A DNA stretch of 5,583 nt, from positions 1 through 5,583 of the forward strand of contig JAKADD010000190.1 of the NCBI GenBank assembly GCA_021820825.1. Direction: 5' to 3'. Both the position numbers and the translations under genes were made by a program. Source of the DNA: Bacillota bacterium. GTDB lineage: Bacteria > Bacillota > Bacilli > Alicyclobacillales > SLC66. Of the stretch, positions 1 to 5,583 are shown in pieces. The first letter of the stretch is position 1. Each line of letters starts with the position of its first letter. The notes beneath the pieces were generated by a model. It had not been told where the DNA came from, did not search any database, and was given only the letters and a program-made list of their open reading frames with translations.

Positions 1-520
1 CGCCTTCTGTCGACTGTTCAGTGCGTTGCGGTTCGTCGGCTGGCGCAAGCGATCCGGGAACCACCACCTCCTGTGCGCCGCAGTGCGCTGCAAAACCGCT
101 GTTGTGCGGCAAGCCTTCCACCTGCAGTACAGCCCGGATATGCAACCAACCCGGCCCAAGCACATCCACAGTCGCTTCAGGAACCTGCACCTGTACGCTG
201 ATCAGGCCAGCAGATTCCGCCGCAATTGGAACCGACAGATCAAACGGCATACGGTGTTGCAGATGTTCGACTTCCGCCTGCCGCACTCCCTCTGGCTGGG
301 TTTCCTGCCCACCGTTCCCCGTATCTTGGTCACGGGCGTCCAGATAGGCCGTGAACAGAATGTTCCCCTCCAGATAGAGGTCGCTTCCACGTCTTTCAAA
401 TGTGGTGACTTCCGTATGAGCCGCAAATTCTTCTACCTGTTCATTGCCGCGGACCATGTCGATAAACACCTGTTGGTCAATAAATAACTCAATCGCCGAC
501 TGACTGTCTCGATCTGCCAA
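1..520 (-). CDS. spoVID: SpoVID-like spore coat morphogenetic protein, N-terminal part (C-terminus outside the window)
   Basis: The frame is open for 173 codons from a TTG at 520 to the window edge. From memory of the family, residues 10-60 follow the SpoVID N-terminal pattern: an acidic/hydrophobic opening (LFIDQQVF), a G-x-E-x-V-x-E segment near 25-31, then a strand ending LYLEGNILFTAYL (48-60). Residues 83-137 fit the second part: a basic/acidic lead-in, PFDLSVPI at 92-99, and a closing strand VLQVEG at 131-136. SpoVID acts in the mother cell, where it encases the forespore with coat and works with SafA and SpoIVA; a C-terminal LysM domain would be expected but lies outside. Context supports the call, since spoVID follows hemL in B. 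subtilis. Start: TTG 520 has AGGAGG seven bases upstream. An in-frame ATG at 541 with GGGAG six bases upstream would add seven residues. TTG is preferred for the stronger ribosome site and a length closer to the family N-terminus. It could instead be another DUF3794/SPOCS-type spore protein. Confidence 0.68.
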   Translation of the reverse strand, partial: MADRDSQSAIELFIDQQVFIDMVRGNEQVEEFAAHTEVTTFERRGSDLYLEGNILFTAYLDARDQDTGNGGQETQPEGVRQAEVEHLQHRMPFDLSVPIAAESAGLISVQVQVPEATVDVLGPGWLHIRAVLQVEGLPHNSGFAAHCGAQEVVVPGSLAPADEPQRTEQSTEG

Positions 521-526
521 AAGAAT

Positions 527-533
527 CCCTCCT
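527..533 (-). promoter_or_regulatory. Ribosome binding site deciding the TTG start of the SpoVID-like gene
   Basis: On the minus strand this reads AGGAGGG and lies six to seven bases before TTG 520, a near-perfect Shine-Dalgarno. It falls inside the reading frame if translation instead begins at ATG 541, where a weaker GGGAG (552-548) is available. The strength of this inner site is the reason for preferring the TTG start. Confidence 0.6.
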
Positions 534-579
534 GCCGCCATATGCTTCTCCCACACCATACGTCAGAATGGGCCCACTT

Positions 580-609
580 ATGACTCCAGAGGTGTTAGAG
601 TGGTATAGT
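580..609 (+). promoter_or_regulatory. Putative sigma-A promoter of the small plus-strand gene
   Basis: A -10 box TATAGT (604-609, five of six consensus bases) is preceded, after 18 bases, by ATGACT (580-585, four of six matches to TTGACA). The start of transcription would fall near 616, giving a leader of about 20 bases that contains the ribosome binding site at 622-628. This is a pattern match by eye in a 115-base divergent intergenic region. No equally good promoter was found for the minus-strand SpoVID-like gene. Confidence 0.4.
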
Positions 610-621
610 GATCGTGATGAC

Positions 622-628
622 GGGGAGG
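622..628 (+). promoter_or_regulatory. Ribosome binding site of the small plus-strand gene
   Basis: GGGGAGG lies seven bases before the GTG at 636. An in-frame TGA at 618-620 rules out any start further upstream. This site is the main reason for treating the short frame as a real gene. Confidence 0.55.
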
Positions 629-635
629 TGAACAA

Positions 636-869
636 GTGGATCGTTCCACGGGTTTGCTGTACAGTTACGTCGTTGCAGCCAGGCGCTACGAAGCCACCGG
701 GGATCCCGGCTACAAAAAAACGCTGGGTATGTTTCGCCAGCGTTTGCATACACTCGGCATTCGCGTCATATCCCTCGAAGAGGACGAAGCAGGCGGGAGC
801 GTCCATATTAACGTCCACATTGTCGTAAATGGAGACGCCAAAATCATCCAGCTCACGGTGCCGGCATGA
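636..869 (+). CDS. Small protein of unknown function (77 aa)
   Basis: I do not recognise a family. The frame starts at GTG 636 with a strong ribosome site and stops at TGA 867-869. The protein has no signal peptide, no membrane segment and no cysteine. The N-terminal half (residues 5-50) looks helical and basic, with aromatic residues (LLYSYVVAARRYEA, then GYKKTLGMFRQRLH). An acidic patch LEEDE (47-51) follows. The end, GSVHINVHIVVNGDAKIIQL (residues 54-73), alternates like two beta strands joined by a turn, so a compact alpha/beta cytosolic protein is likely. The composition is unlike the Arg/Pro/Cys-rich shadow frames around it. It is divergent from the SpoVID-like gene (115 bases between starts) and convergent with the transporter (34 bases between stops). 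A run of seven A at 714-720 (two Lys codons plus one base) could cause sequencing or transcription slippage, but the frame reads sensibly on both sides. Confidence 0.62.
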   Translation: MDRSTGLLYSYVVAARRYEATGDPGYKKTLGMFRQRLHTLGIRVISLEEDEAGGSVHINVHIVVNGDAKIIQLTVPA

Positions 870-903
870 ATGACTCCGCAGCGCGCCGGGCAGACGGTTG
901 TTG

Positions 904-2427
904 TCAGGCCTGCGCCGCGTCGCCCTGCTGCTCTGTTTCCGTAGGCACGCCTTTGGGCATCAGAAAGCCGAGCGCCACACCGACGGCCGCAGTTGCAAAC
1001 ACCCACCAGAACGCGTGCTCAATTCCTGCCGCCAAGGTGTGAGTCAGCGCCTGCAACTGCACAGCGCCCAGCCGGGAACGCCGGATCGGGTCCAGCAGCA
1101 CATTGGCGATATCCAGCTTCTGTCCCGGCTTTAGCATATTGCCGAGCACACCGTGCAAACTCGCCAGGCGACTCTCCATGACACTGTTCATCACGCTGCC
1201 GAGAAGGGCGACCCACAGCGAACTGCCAAGCGTGCGGGCAAACATGTTTGCGCCCGTAGACACGCCGCGCTGTGCGTACGATACGACCGTCTGCACGGCG
1301 AGCAGCGATGTGGTCGACGCGCCGCCCAAACCAAAGCCAAAAATCGTCATGGCGCCCGCCAACAGAAAGGGGTTGACGCCCGGCCGCAGCAGCAGGGCGA
1401 ACACAAGTGTGGCCAGAAGTGTAATGAAGAGGCTCAGCAAACCGGTAAACCGATAGCCATGGCGGATGATGAGCGGTCCGGACAGAATCGCTGCGACTGG
1501 CCATCCGATGGACAGCGTGGCAATGATCAGCCCCGCCGCAAGCGAACTTGTGCCAAGGACGCCCTGCGCAAACGTGGGGGTGAATGAGGTAATGCCATAC
1601 GTGATGCCGCCAGTGACAAGAGCGATCAGGTTGGCCACCGCGATGCTTCTTCGTTTCATCAGATCAAGGGGAAGCATCGGTTCTTTCGCGCGTGACTCGC
1701 GCCAGATGAACAGCACGGCAAATACCACGAACACAGCAAAAGACAGATCGCTTTGCGGAGAACTCCAAGCCCAGACCACGCCTCCCTGCACCAGTGCGAG
1801 GATCAGCGACGACGTTCCGATCACGAGAGTGAGAGACCCCAGCCAGTCGATCGAGTGTTTCGTTTTCGTCACTGTTTCCTGGTGGAACACCCATACGCCA
1901 ATCAGGGTAAGCAGACCGATCGGTATGTTGATCCAAAAAATCCACGACCACCCTATCGTCTGTACAATGAGGCCGCCCAGCGTCGGCCCCGCAACGGAAG
2001 CGAGCGCCCAGGCGCTGCTGATATAGCCCTGCACCCGCGCCCGTTCCTGCAGACTGTAGATGTCGCCGACGATCGTTGACGCCACCGGCAGCACGGCGCC
2101 CGCGCCGACGCCCTGAACGACGCGCGCAATGATGAGAAACACCATAGTATGCGACGCGCCGCACAGCAGGCTCCCCGCCAGGAAGATCAGGACGCCGATT
2201 GCAAACACCCGTTTGCGCCCGATAACATCCGACAGTCGGCCATAGATCGGGATCGTCGCAACCTGCGCCAGAAGAAACAGTGAAAACACCCATGTAAATA
2301 GCGCGAATCCACCCAGGTCGCCGATAATCGTCGGCATGGCTGTCGCTACAATCGTGCCCTCCATGGCCGCCAGAAACATCGCGACCAGCAGGGAGCCAAG
2401 CACCATGTTGCGACGCCTTGGGTCCAC
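904..2427 (-). CDS. DHA2-family major facilitator efflux transporter (Bmr3/QacA/EmrB type, 14 membrane segments)
   Basis: This is an integral cytoplasmic-membrane protein of about 507 residues, the usual length for 14-helix drug:H+ antiporters. Counting from a GTG start, about 14 hydrophobic segments are visible, from residue 8 to about 490. Signature motifs appear in family order: the TM1 motif EGTIVATAMPTI (23-34, with Glu where many members have Asp), motif A GRLSDVIGRKR (63-73), the TM4 motif with ARVVQG (101-106), and the antiporter motif C GPTLGG (147-152) in TM5. The closest remembered relatives are Bmr3-like multidrug exporters; the substrate cannot be read from sequence. Start: ATG 2436 lies only one base after GGAGG, too close to be used well. 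The in-frame GTG 2427 sits ten bases away and is preferred. The gene begins 15 bases after the hemL stop, so it is probably co-transcribed with the hem genes. No intrinsic terminator is visible after its TGA (906-904). Confidence 0.93.
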   Translation of the reverse strand: MDPRRRNMVLGSLLVAMFLAAMEGTIVATAMPTIIGDLGGFALFTWVFSLFLLAQVATIPIYGRLSDVIGRKRVFAIGVLIFLAGSLLCGASHTMVFLIIARVVQGVGAGAVLPVASTIVGDIYSLQERARVQGYISSAWALASVAGPTLGGLIVQTIGWSWIFWINIPIGLLTLIGVWVFHQETVTKTKHSIDWLGSLTLVIGTSSLILALVQGGVVWAWSSPQSDLSFAVFVVFAVLFIWRESRAKEPMLPLDLMKRRSIAVANLIALVTGGITYGITSFTPTFAQGVLGTSSLAAGLIIATLSIGWPVAAILSGPLIIRHGYRFTGLLSLFITLLATLVFALLLRPGVNPFLLAGAMTIFGFGLGGASTTSLLAVQTVVSYAQRGVSTGANMFARTLGSSLWVALLGSVMNSVMESRLASLHGVLGNMLKPGQKLDIANVLLDPIRRSRLGAVQLQALTHTLAAGIEHAFWWVFATAAVGVALGFLMPKGVPTETEQQGDAAQA

Positions 2428-2436
2428 TTCCCACAT

Positions 2437-2445
2437 TCCTCCTTA
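2437..2445 (-). promoter_or_regulatory. hemL stop codon overlapping the transporter ribosome binding site
   Basis: On the minus strand this reads TAAGGAGGA. The hemL TAA stop (2445-2443) supplies the first bases of the AAGGAGG Shine-Dalgarno of the transporter gene. The spacing is one base to ATG 2436 and ten to GTG 2427. Such overlap usually means that ribosomes finishing hemL feed the next gene. Confidence 0.7.
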
Positions 2446-3744
2446 CTGAGTCGCCATTGCGGCGATCACACTTCCCATCGCCTCCACCGTGTCGGCAAGC
2501 TGTTGGTCGGAGTGCGCCGTTGACACGAACCCAGACTCCAACTGAGAAGGAGCCAGATAGACGCCGCGTTCCAGCATCCCGTGAAAGTACACGCTGTAAC
2601 GCGCAGCGTCGGCCAGTTTCGCGGAATCGTAATCGACCACAGGACGGGCGGCGAAAAAAACGCCAAACATACTGCCGACCGCAGCCGCCTGCACAGGAAT
2701 CCCGGCGCGCTGCCCGGCGTCCAGAAACGCCTGGGCGAGCATTTTGGACGCCTGTCCCAGACGGTCATACACGCGATCTTGCTGCAGAAGCCGAATCGTC
2801 GCGAGACCTGCCGCCATCGCGAGCGGATTGCCGGACAGGGTGCCGGCCTGGTAGACAGGGCCAAGCGGCGCCACCATGGCCATAATATCCTGGCGACCCC
2901 CGTAAGCTCCTACAGGAAGCCCCCCGCCGATCACTTTGCCAAGCGTTGTCAAGTCCGGGGTAATGCCGTACAGTTCCTGCGCTCCGCCATAACTCACGCG
3001 AAATCCGGTCATCACTTCGTCAAAGATCAGCAGCGCGTCATACGCCCGCGTGATGTCACGCACCGCCTGTAAAAATCCGCCCTGCGGAAGAACCAGTCCC
3101 ATATTGCCCGCGACGGGTTCAATAATGACCGCGGCAATCTGTTCTCCGTAGCGCTCAAATACGAGCCGCAGGCTGTCAATATCGTTGTAGGGAACCGTCA
3201 GGGTCAGTTCCGCCACCGCCTCCGGCACGCCCGGAGAATCGGGCAGACTCAGCGTTGCCACGCCCGAACCGGCGCGGATGAGCAGACTGTCCGCGTGCCC
3301 GTGGTAGCAGCCGGCGAATTTGACGATTCGGGAACGGCCAGTAAACCCGCGGGCCAGACGCAGGGCGCTCATCGTGGCTTCCGTTCCGGAATTGACCATT
3401 CTGACCAGTTCGATGGACGGATACGCTCGCTTGATCTCTTCCGCCAGTTCCGTCTCCAGTTCAGTGGGCGCGCCGAAACTGGTGCCCAGTTTCACCTGTT
3501 CCGTCACCGCCGCCACGACCGCAGGGTGCGCATGGCCGGCGATCAGCGGACCCCAGGACAGCAGATAATCGATATACTGGCGCCCCTCGCTGTCAAACAG
3601 TTGCGCGCCCTGGCCGCTGCGGATGAAACGGGGCGTTCCGCCCACCGCCTTGAACGCCCTCACCGGACTGTTGACTCCACCAGGAATCGCCCGCATGGCG
3701 CGGAGAAACGCCTGCTCAGAAGACACGTCTGCAGTGCCGCTCAT
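2443..3744 (-). CDS. hemL: Glutamate-1-semialdehyde 2,1-aminomutase
   Basis: This PLP enzyme isomerises glutamate-1-semialdehyde to 5-aminolevulinate, the last step of the C5 route and the entry to all tetrapyrroles; it acts in the cytosol as a dimer. At 433 residues it has the usual length and is complete. Visible class-III aminotransferase features are the N-terminal [11 protein letters not shown] (21-31), the cofactor phosphate region SGTEATM (119-125), CYHGHAD with the conserved Tyr147 (146-152), IIEPVAGN (207-214), the PLP-ring aspartate in FDEVMTGFR (241-249), and the Schiff-base Lys270 in [17 protein letters not shown] (267-283). GTLSGNP (301-307) is also present. The ATG at 3744 has GAGGAGGG nine bases upstream and gives a family-typical N-terminus. 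The gene lies 33 bases after hemB with no promoter or terminator seen between them, so it is in the same operon. Its stop overlaps the ribosome site of the transporter gene. Confidence 0.98.
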   Translation of the reverse strand: MSGTADVSSEQAFLRAMRAIPGGVNSPVRAFKAVGGTPRFIRSGQGAQLFDSEGRQYIDYLLSWGPLIAGHAHPAVVAAVTEQVKLGTSFGAPTELETELAEEIKRAYPSIELVRMVNSGTEATMSALRLARGFTGRSRIVKFAGCYHGHADSLLIRAGSGVATLSLPDSPGVPEAVAELTLTVPYNDIDSLRLVFERYGEQIAAVIIEPVAGNMGLVLPQGGFLQAVRDITRAYDALLIFDEVMTGFRVSYGGAQELYGITPDLTTLGKVIGGGLPVGAYGGRQDIMAMVAPLGPVYQAGTLSGNPLAMAAGLATIRLLQQDRVYDRLGQASKMLAQAFLDAGQRAGIPVQAAAVGSMFGVFFAARPVVDYDSAKLADAARYSVYFHGMLERGVYLAPSQLESGFVSTAHSDQQLADTVEAMGSVIAAMATQ

Positions 3745-3777
3745 GTGCTGTTACCCTCCTCTTTTCTGACCGATTCG

Positions 3778-4755
3778 TCAGACCGACTCGCGCAAATACC
3801 GCGCGGCGTCTTTCGCAAAATAGGTGATGAGCACATCCGCGCCCGCCCGCTTCAGTCCCGTCAGCAGTTCCATGACAATCGCACGTTCATCGATCCAGCC
3901 GCGCTCTGCAGCGGCCTTGACCATCGCGTATTCACCGCTGACGTTATAGGCCGCAAGGGGCAGGTCGAATTCCTCTTTGACAGCCCGAATGACGTCCATG
4001 TAGGCGAGCGCCGGTTTGACCATCAACATATCGGCGCCTTCCGCCACATCGGAACGCGCTTCGCGCAACGCTTCGCGCACATTGGCGGGGTCCATCTGGT
4101 AGGTTCGCCTGTCGCCGAATGCGGGTGCGGAATGCGCCGCCTCCCGAAAGGGGCCGTAAAAGGCCGACGCGTATTTGACCGCATAGGACAGAATCGGAGT
4201 GTGCACGTGTCCGGCGCCGTCGAGCGCCGACCGGATGGCGGCGATGCGGCCGTCCATCATGTCCGAGGGCGCCACCACATCCGCCCCGGCCTGCACGTGG
4301 GACAACGCTGTGGCGGCAATCAACTCCAGACTCTCGTCATTGACAATCTGGTCGCCCCGAATGATCCCGCAGTGTCCTGCGGGGTTGTATTGACACAGAC
4401 AGACATCCGTCGACACCAGCATGCGCGGGTTTTCGGACTTCACGGCCCGCACCGCCTGCTGCACGATTCCCTCGTCGGCGTACGCTTCTGAACTCAGTTC
4501 ATCTTTCACTGCCGGGATGCCAAAAATCATCATGGCCGGAATGCCAAGCTCACTGAGAGTCTGCGTTTCCCGCCGCAATTCATCGAGACTGAGATGATCG
4601 ACGCCAGGCATGGATGAAATGGGATGCCTGCCCTGCTCATGGGTGACGAACAGGGGATAGATGAAATCCGTAACCCGGACGTGCGACTCGCGCACCAAAT
4701 CGCGCAGCCCGGCGTGGCTGCGCAGGCGACGGTGGCGTTCAAAGGACAGTGCCAT
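3778..4755 (-). CDS. hemB: Porphobilinogen synthase (5-aminolevulinate dehydratase)
   Basis: HemB condenses two 5-aminolevulinate molecules into porphobilinogen in the cytosol, normally as an octamer. The 325 residues match the family length. The two active-site lysines are visible: Lys194 in SYAVKYASAFYGPFREA (190-206) and Lys247 (Schiff base) in MLMVKPALAYMDVIR (243-257). The metal site has all three cysteines, Cys119, Cys121 and Cys129, in DVCLCQYNPAGHCG (117-130), so this is the zinc type. The residues between them differ from the usual EYTxHG filling. APSDMMDGR (162-170) and AAYNVSGEYAM (268-278) are typical. ATG 4755 is preceded by GAGGGGG with eight bases of spacing. The hemD stop TGA overlaps that site: only 13 bases separate the genes, which suggests translational coupling. 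Confidence 0.98.
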   Translation of the reverse strand: MALSFERHRRLRSHAGLRDLVRESHVRVTDFIYPLFVTHEQGRHPISSMPGVDHLSLDELRRETQTLSELGIPAMMIFGIPAVKDELSSEAYADEGIVQQAVRAVKSENPRMLVSTDVCLCQYNPAGHCGIIRGDQIVNDESLELIAATALSHVQAGADVVAPSDMMDGRIAAIRSALDGAGHVHTPILSYAVKYASAFYGPFREAAHSAPAFGDRRTYQMDPANVREALREARSDVAEGADMLMVKPALAYMDVIRAVKEEFDLPLAAYNVSGEYAMVKAAAERGWIDERAIVMELLTGLKRAGADVLITYFAKDAARYLRESV

Positions 4756-4768
4756 ATATAATTCCCCC

Positions 4769-5560
4769 TCAGTGATTCTGATTCCGTTTATGGGCAGCGA
4801 AATAGTTGCACAGCGCTGCGACCAGATCAGCGCCGGTCGCAGCCGCAGCCGTCACATCCACGCCGATGCCGTGTTGCGCCAGCAGGCGCGATGTCTTGGG
4901 CCCGATCGACGCAATGCGCACTCCTGCAGGCAGCGAATCGGCGCCAGGCGTTCTGGCGAACACAGCAACTGCGGAGCCGCTCGCGAAGGCCACAACCTGC
5001 ACTCTCCCCGCCTGCGCATCCGCGACGAGGCGGCGCGCCTCGTCAGGCGACTCCGTTGTGCGGTAGCCGACGGTCTCCACAACAGCGCAGCCCAGTGAGC
5101 GAAGTGTGCTGGCTAGCTGTTCATCCGCCAGATTTCCCCGCACAAGCAACAGACGCCGGTTCACCATTCCGGCGGCCAGCACTGTCTGCGCCAACTGGTC
5201 TGCGGCGAACGTCTTCGGTACGGCAAGCACGGTGATCCCGGCCGACTGCGCGGTTGCTGCCGTCTGGCTGCCCACGCACAGCGCGGGCGGATACGCAGTC
5301 CGCGCACGCTCTCCCGGACTGGACGGCGCGCCGACGCCCGCAAGGTAGGCCCGGACGCCATTGGCGCTCGTGAACACCAGGGCGTCGACATTCTCTGCTG
5401 CTGCGGCGCGCAGGGCGTTCCCATCCACTTCTACGGTGATTGCGATCAGCGGATACAGGAGCGCAGCGCCGCCGTGACTCGCGATCAGTCTCACAAGTTC
5501 CTGAGACTGATCGCGCGGACGTGTAACAGCCACCGCAATCCCACTCAGTTCCTGCGACAC
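4769..5560 (-). CDS. hemD: Uroporphyrinogen-III synthase
   Basis: HemD cyclises hydroxymethylbilane with inversion of ring D to give uroporphyrinogen III, the branch point to heme, siroheme and cobalamin. The family is poorly conserved, but the order of short motifs is clear: VAVTRPRDQSQELVRLI (10-26), YPLIAI (36-41), VFTSANGVRAYL (62-73), VGSQTA (96-101), the second-domain start LLVRGNLADEQLASTL (137-152), VVETVGYRT (160-168), VAFASGSAV (190-198) and IASIGPKTSRLLAQHGI (216-232). This fits the two-lobed fold of this enzyme. With 263 residues it is complete and of normal length. The GTG start at 5560 places the first motif about ten residues in, as in relatives. The ribosome site (GGGGTGAT, 5571-5564) is weak and close. 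The frame stays open to the edge of the window, so a start further upstream cannot be excluded, but no start codon occurs in the visible part. Confidence 0.95.
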   Translation of the reverse strand: MSQELSGIAVAVTRPRDQSQELVRLIASHGGAALLYPLIAITVEVDGNALRAAAAENVDALVFTSANGVRAYLAGVGAPSSPGERARTAYPPALCVGSQTAATAQSAGITVLAVPKTFAADQLAQTVLAAGMVNRRLLLVRGNLADEQLASTLRSLGCAVVETVGYRTTESPDEARRLVADAQAGRVQVVAFASGSAVAVFARTPGADSLPAGVRIASIGPKTSRLLAQHGIGVDVTAAAATGADLVAALCNYFAAHKRNQNH

Positions 5561-5564
5561 GCAA

Positions 5565-5583
5565 TCACCCCATACCGTCTGTC
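5565..5583 (-). CDS. hemC: Possible last codons of hydroxymethylbilane synthase (hemC), cut by the window edge
   Basis: One minus-strand frame reads Thr-Asp-Gly-Met-Gly and then TGA at 5567-5565, four bases before the hemD GTG. That spacing fits hemC directly upstream of hemD, as in the Bacillus hem operon. A second frame would end later, at 5547-5545 inside hemD (ending CRRN). Five residues cannot identify a protein, so the call rests on gene order alone. Confidence 0.3.

Noticed and set aside
26..487. A 153-codon plus-strand frame over the left edge
   Set aside because: It is antisense to the SpoVID-like frame, which has ribosome sites, family motifs and the expected position. The plus-strand product has no recognisable pattern and no Shine-Dalgarno.
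538..564. Possible sigma-E-like promoter on the plus strand (CCATATG, then CATACG after 12 bases)
   Set aside because: The spacing is shorter than usual and the -10 match is incomplete. It would also drive the small gene, not the sporulation gene. The sigma-A-like match at 580-609 is better.
714..720. A7 run in the small gene as a programmed frameshift site
   Set aside because: The codon phase does not give a proper slippery heptamer, no downstream structure was seen, and the zero frame gives a sensible protein on both sides.
489..818. A 109-codon minus-strand frame opposite the small gene
   Set aside because: It covers the intergenic region and overlaps the start of the SpoVID-like gene. 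It lacks a ribosome site, and the plus-strand frame 636-869 has the better start and composition.
568..828. An 86-codon plus-strand frame beginning MGPLMTPEVLEWYSD, considered as a gene or as a frameshifted extension of the small gene
   Set aside because: There is no Shine-Dalgarno before its ATG codons. After about 25 residues it turns into a Cys/Pro/Ser/Lys-rich product typical of a wrong frame. The overlapping frame at 636 has its own ribosome site.
1019..2434. Long minus-strand frames (1019-1504 and 1664-2434) inside the transporter gene
   Set aside because: They are out-of-frame readings of a gene with clear motifs, and they yield Arg/Ala/Gly-rich products without any family pattern.
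4056..4079. Tandem 12-base repeat in hemB (GCGCTTCGCGCA then ACGCTTCGCGCA)
   Set aside because: It encodes REALREAR (residues 227-234). Related HemB proteins carry a similar EALREA stretch, so this is ordinary coding sequence with repeated codon choice, not a new duplication.
3295..4491. A 398-codon open frame on the plus strand, antisense to hemL and hemB
   Set aside because: It crosses two clear genes and their gap. Its product is rich in Arg, His, Gly and Gln, as expected from the complement of GC-rich codons, and shows no motif or ribosome site. It is a shadow.

Overview
This window is a piece of the tetrapyrrole (heme) biosynthesis locus of a spore-forming Bacillota. The sequence is GC-rich by eye, and the genes read right to left on the minus strand. 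Three genes are recognised with high confidence from family motifs: hemD (uroporphyrinogen-III synthase), hemB (porphobilinogen synthase) and hemL (glutamate-1-semialdehyde aminomutase). Their order, hemD-hemB-hemL, is that of the Bacillus hemAXCDBL operon. A few codons at the right edge are probably the end of hemC. HemL is the last step of the C5 route from glutamate to 5-aminolevulinate. HemB condenses two aminolevulinates to porphobilinogen, HemC (outside) makes the linear tetrapyrrole, and HemD closes and inverts it to uroporphyrinogen III. The presence of hemL means this organism makes aminolevulinate from glutamyl-tRNA.

Downstream of hemL, and apparently translationally coupled to it, lies a 14-helix DHA2-type major facilitator (Bmr3/QacA/EmrB-like drug:H+ antiporter). 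Its Shine-Dalgarno overlaps the hemL stop codon. After it the left part holds a small plus-strand gene of unknown function (77 codons, good ribosome binding site, plausible sigma-A promoter). Divergent from that, and running off the left edge, is the N-terminal part of a minus-strand gene that resembles SpoVID, the spore-coat morphogenetic protein. In Bacillus subtilis spoVID follows hemL. The pattern here is therefore the known hem-spoVID neighbourhood with a transporter and a small unknown gene between them. A GC-rich relative of Bacillus, such as an Alicyclobacillaceae-like lineage, would fit, but I cannot fix the genus.

Layout from left to right: 1-520 SpoVID-like N-terminal part (minus, cut by the edge); 521-635 divergent intergenic region with a promoter and ribosome binding sites; 636-869 small unknown gene (plus); 870-903 short convergent gap without a visible terminator; 904-2427 DHA2 transporter (minus); 2443-3744 hemL; 3778-4755 hemB; 4769-5560 hemD; 5565-5583 possible hemC end. 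No stretch over 300 bases lacks a gene. I see no RNA genes, mobile elements, CRISPR arrays or phage features. Most of the window is ordinary housekeeping sequence. The points worth a second look are the transporter wired into the hem operon and the small gene beside spoVID.
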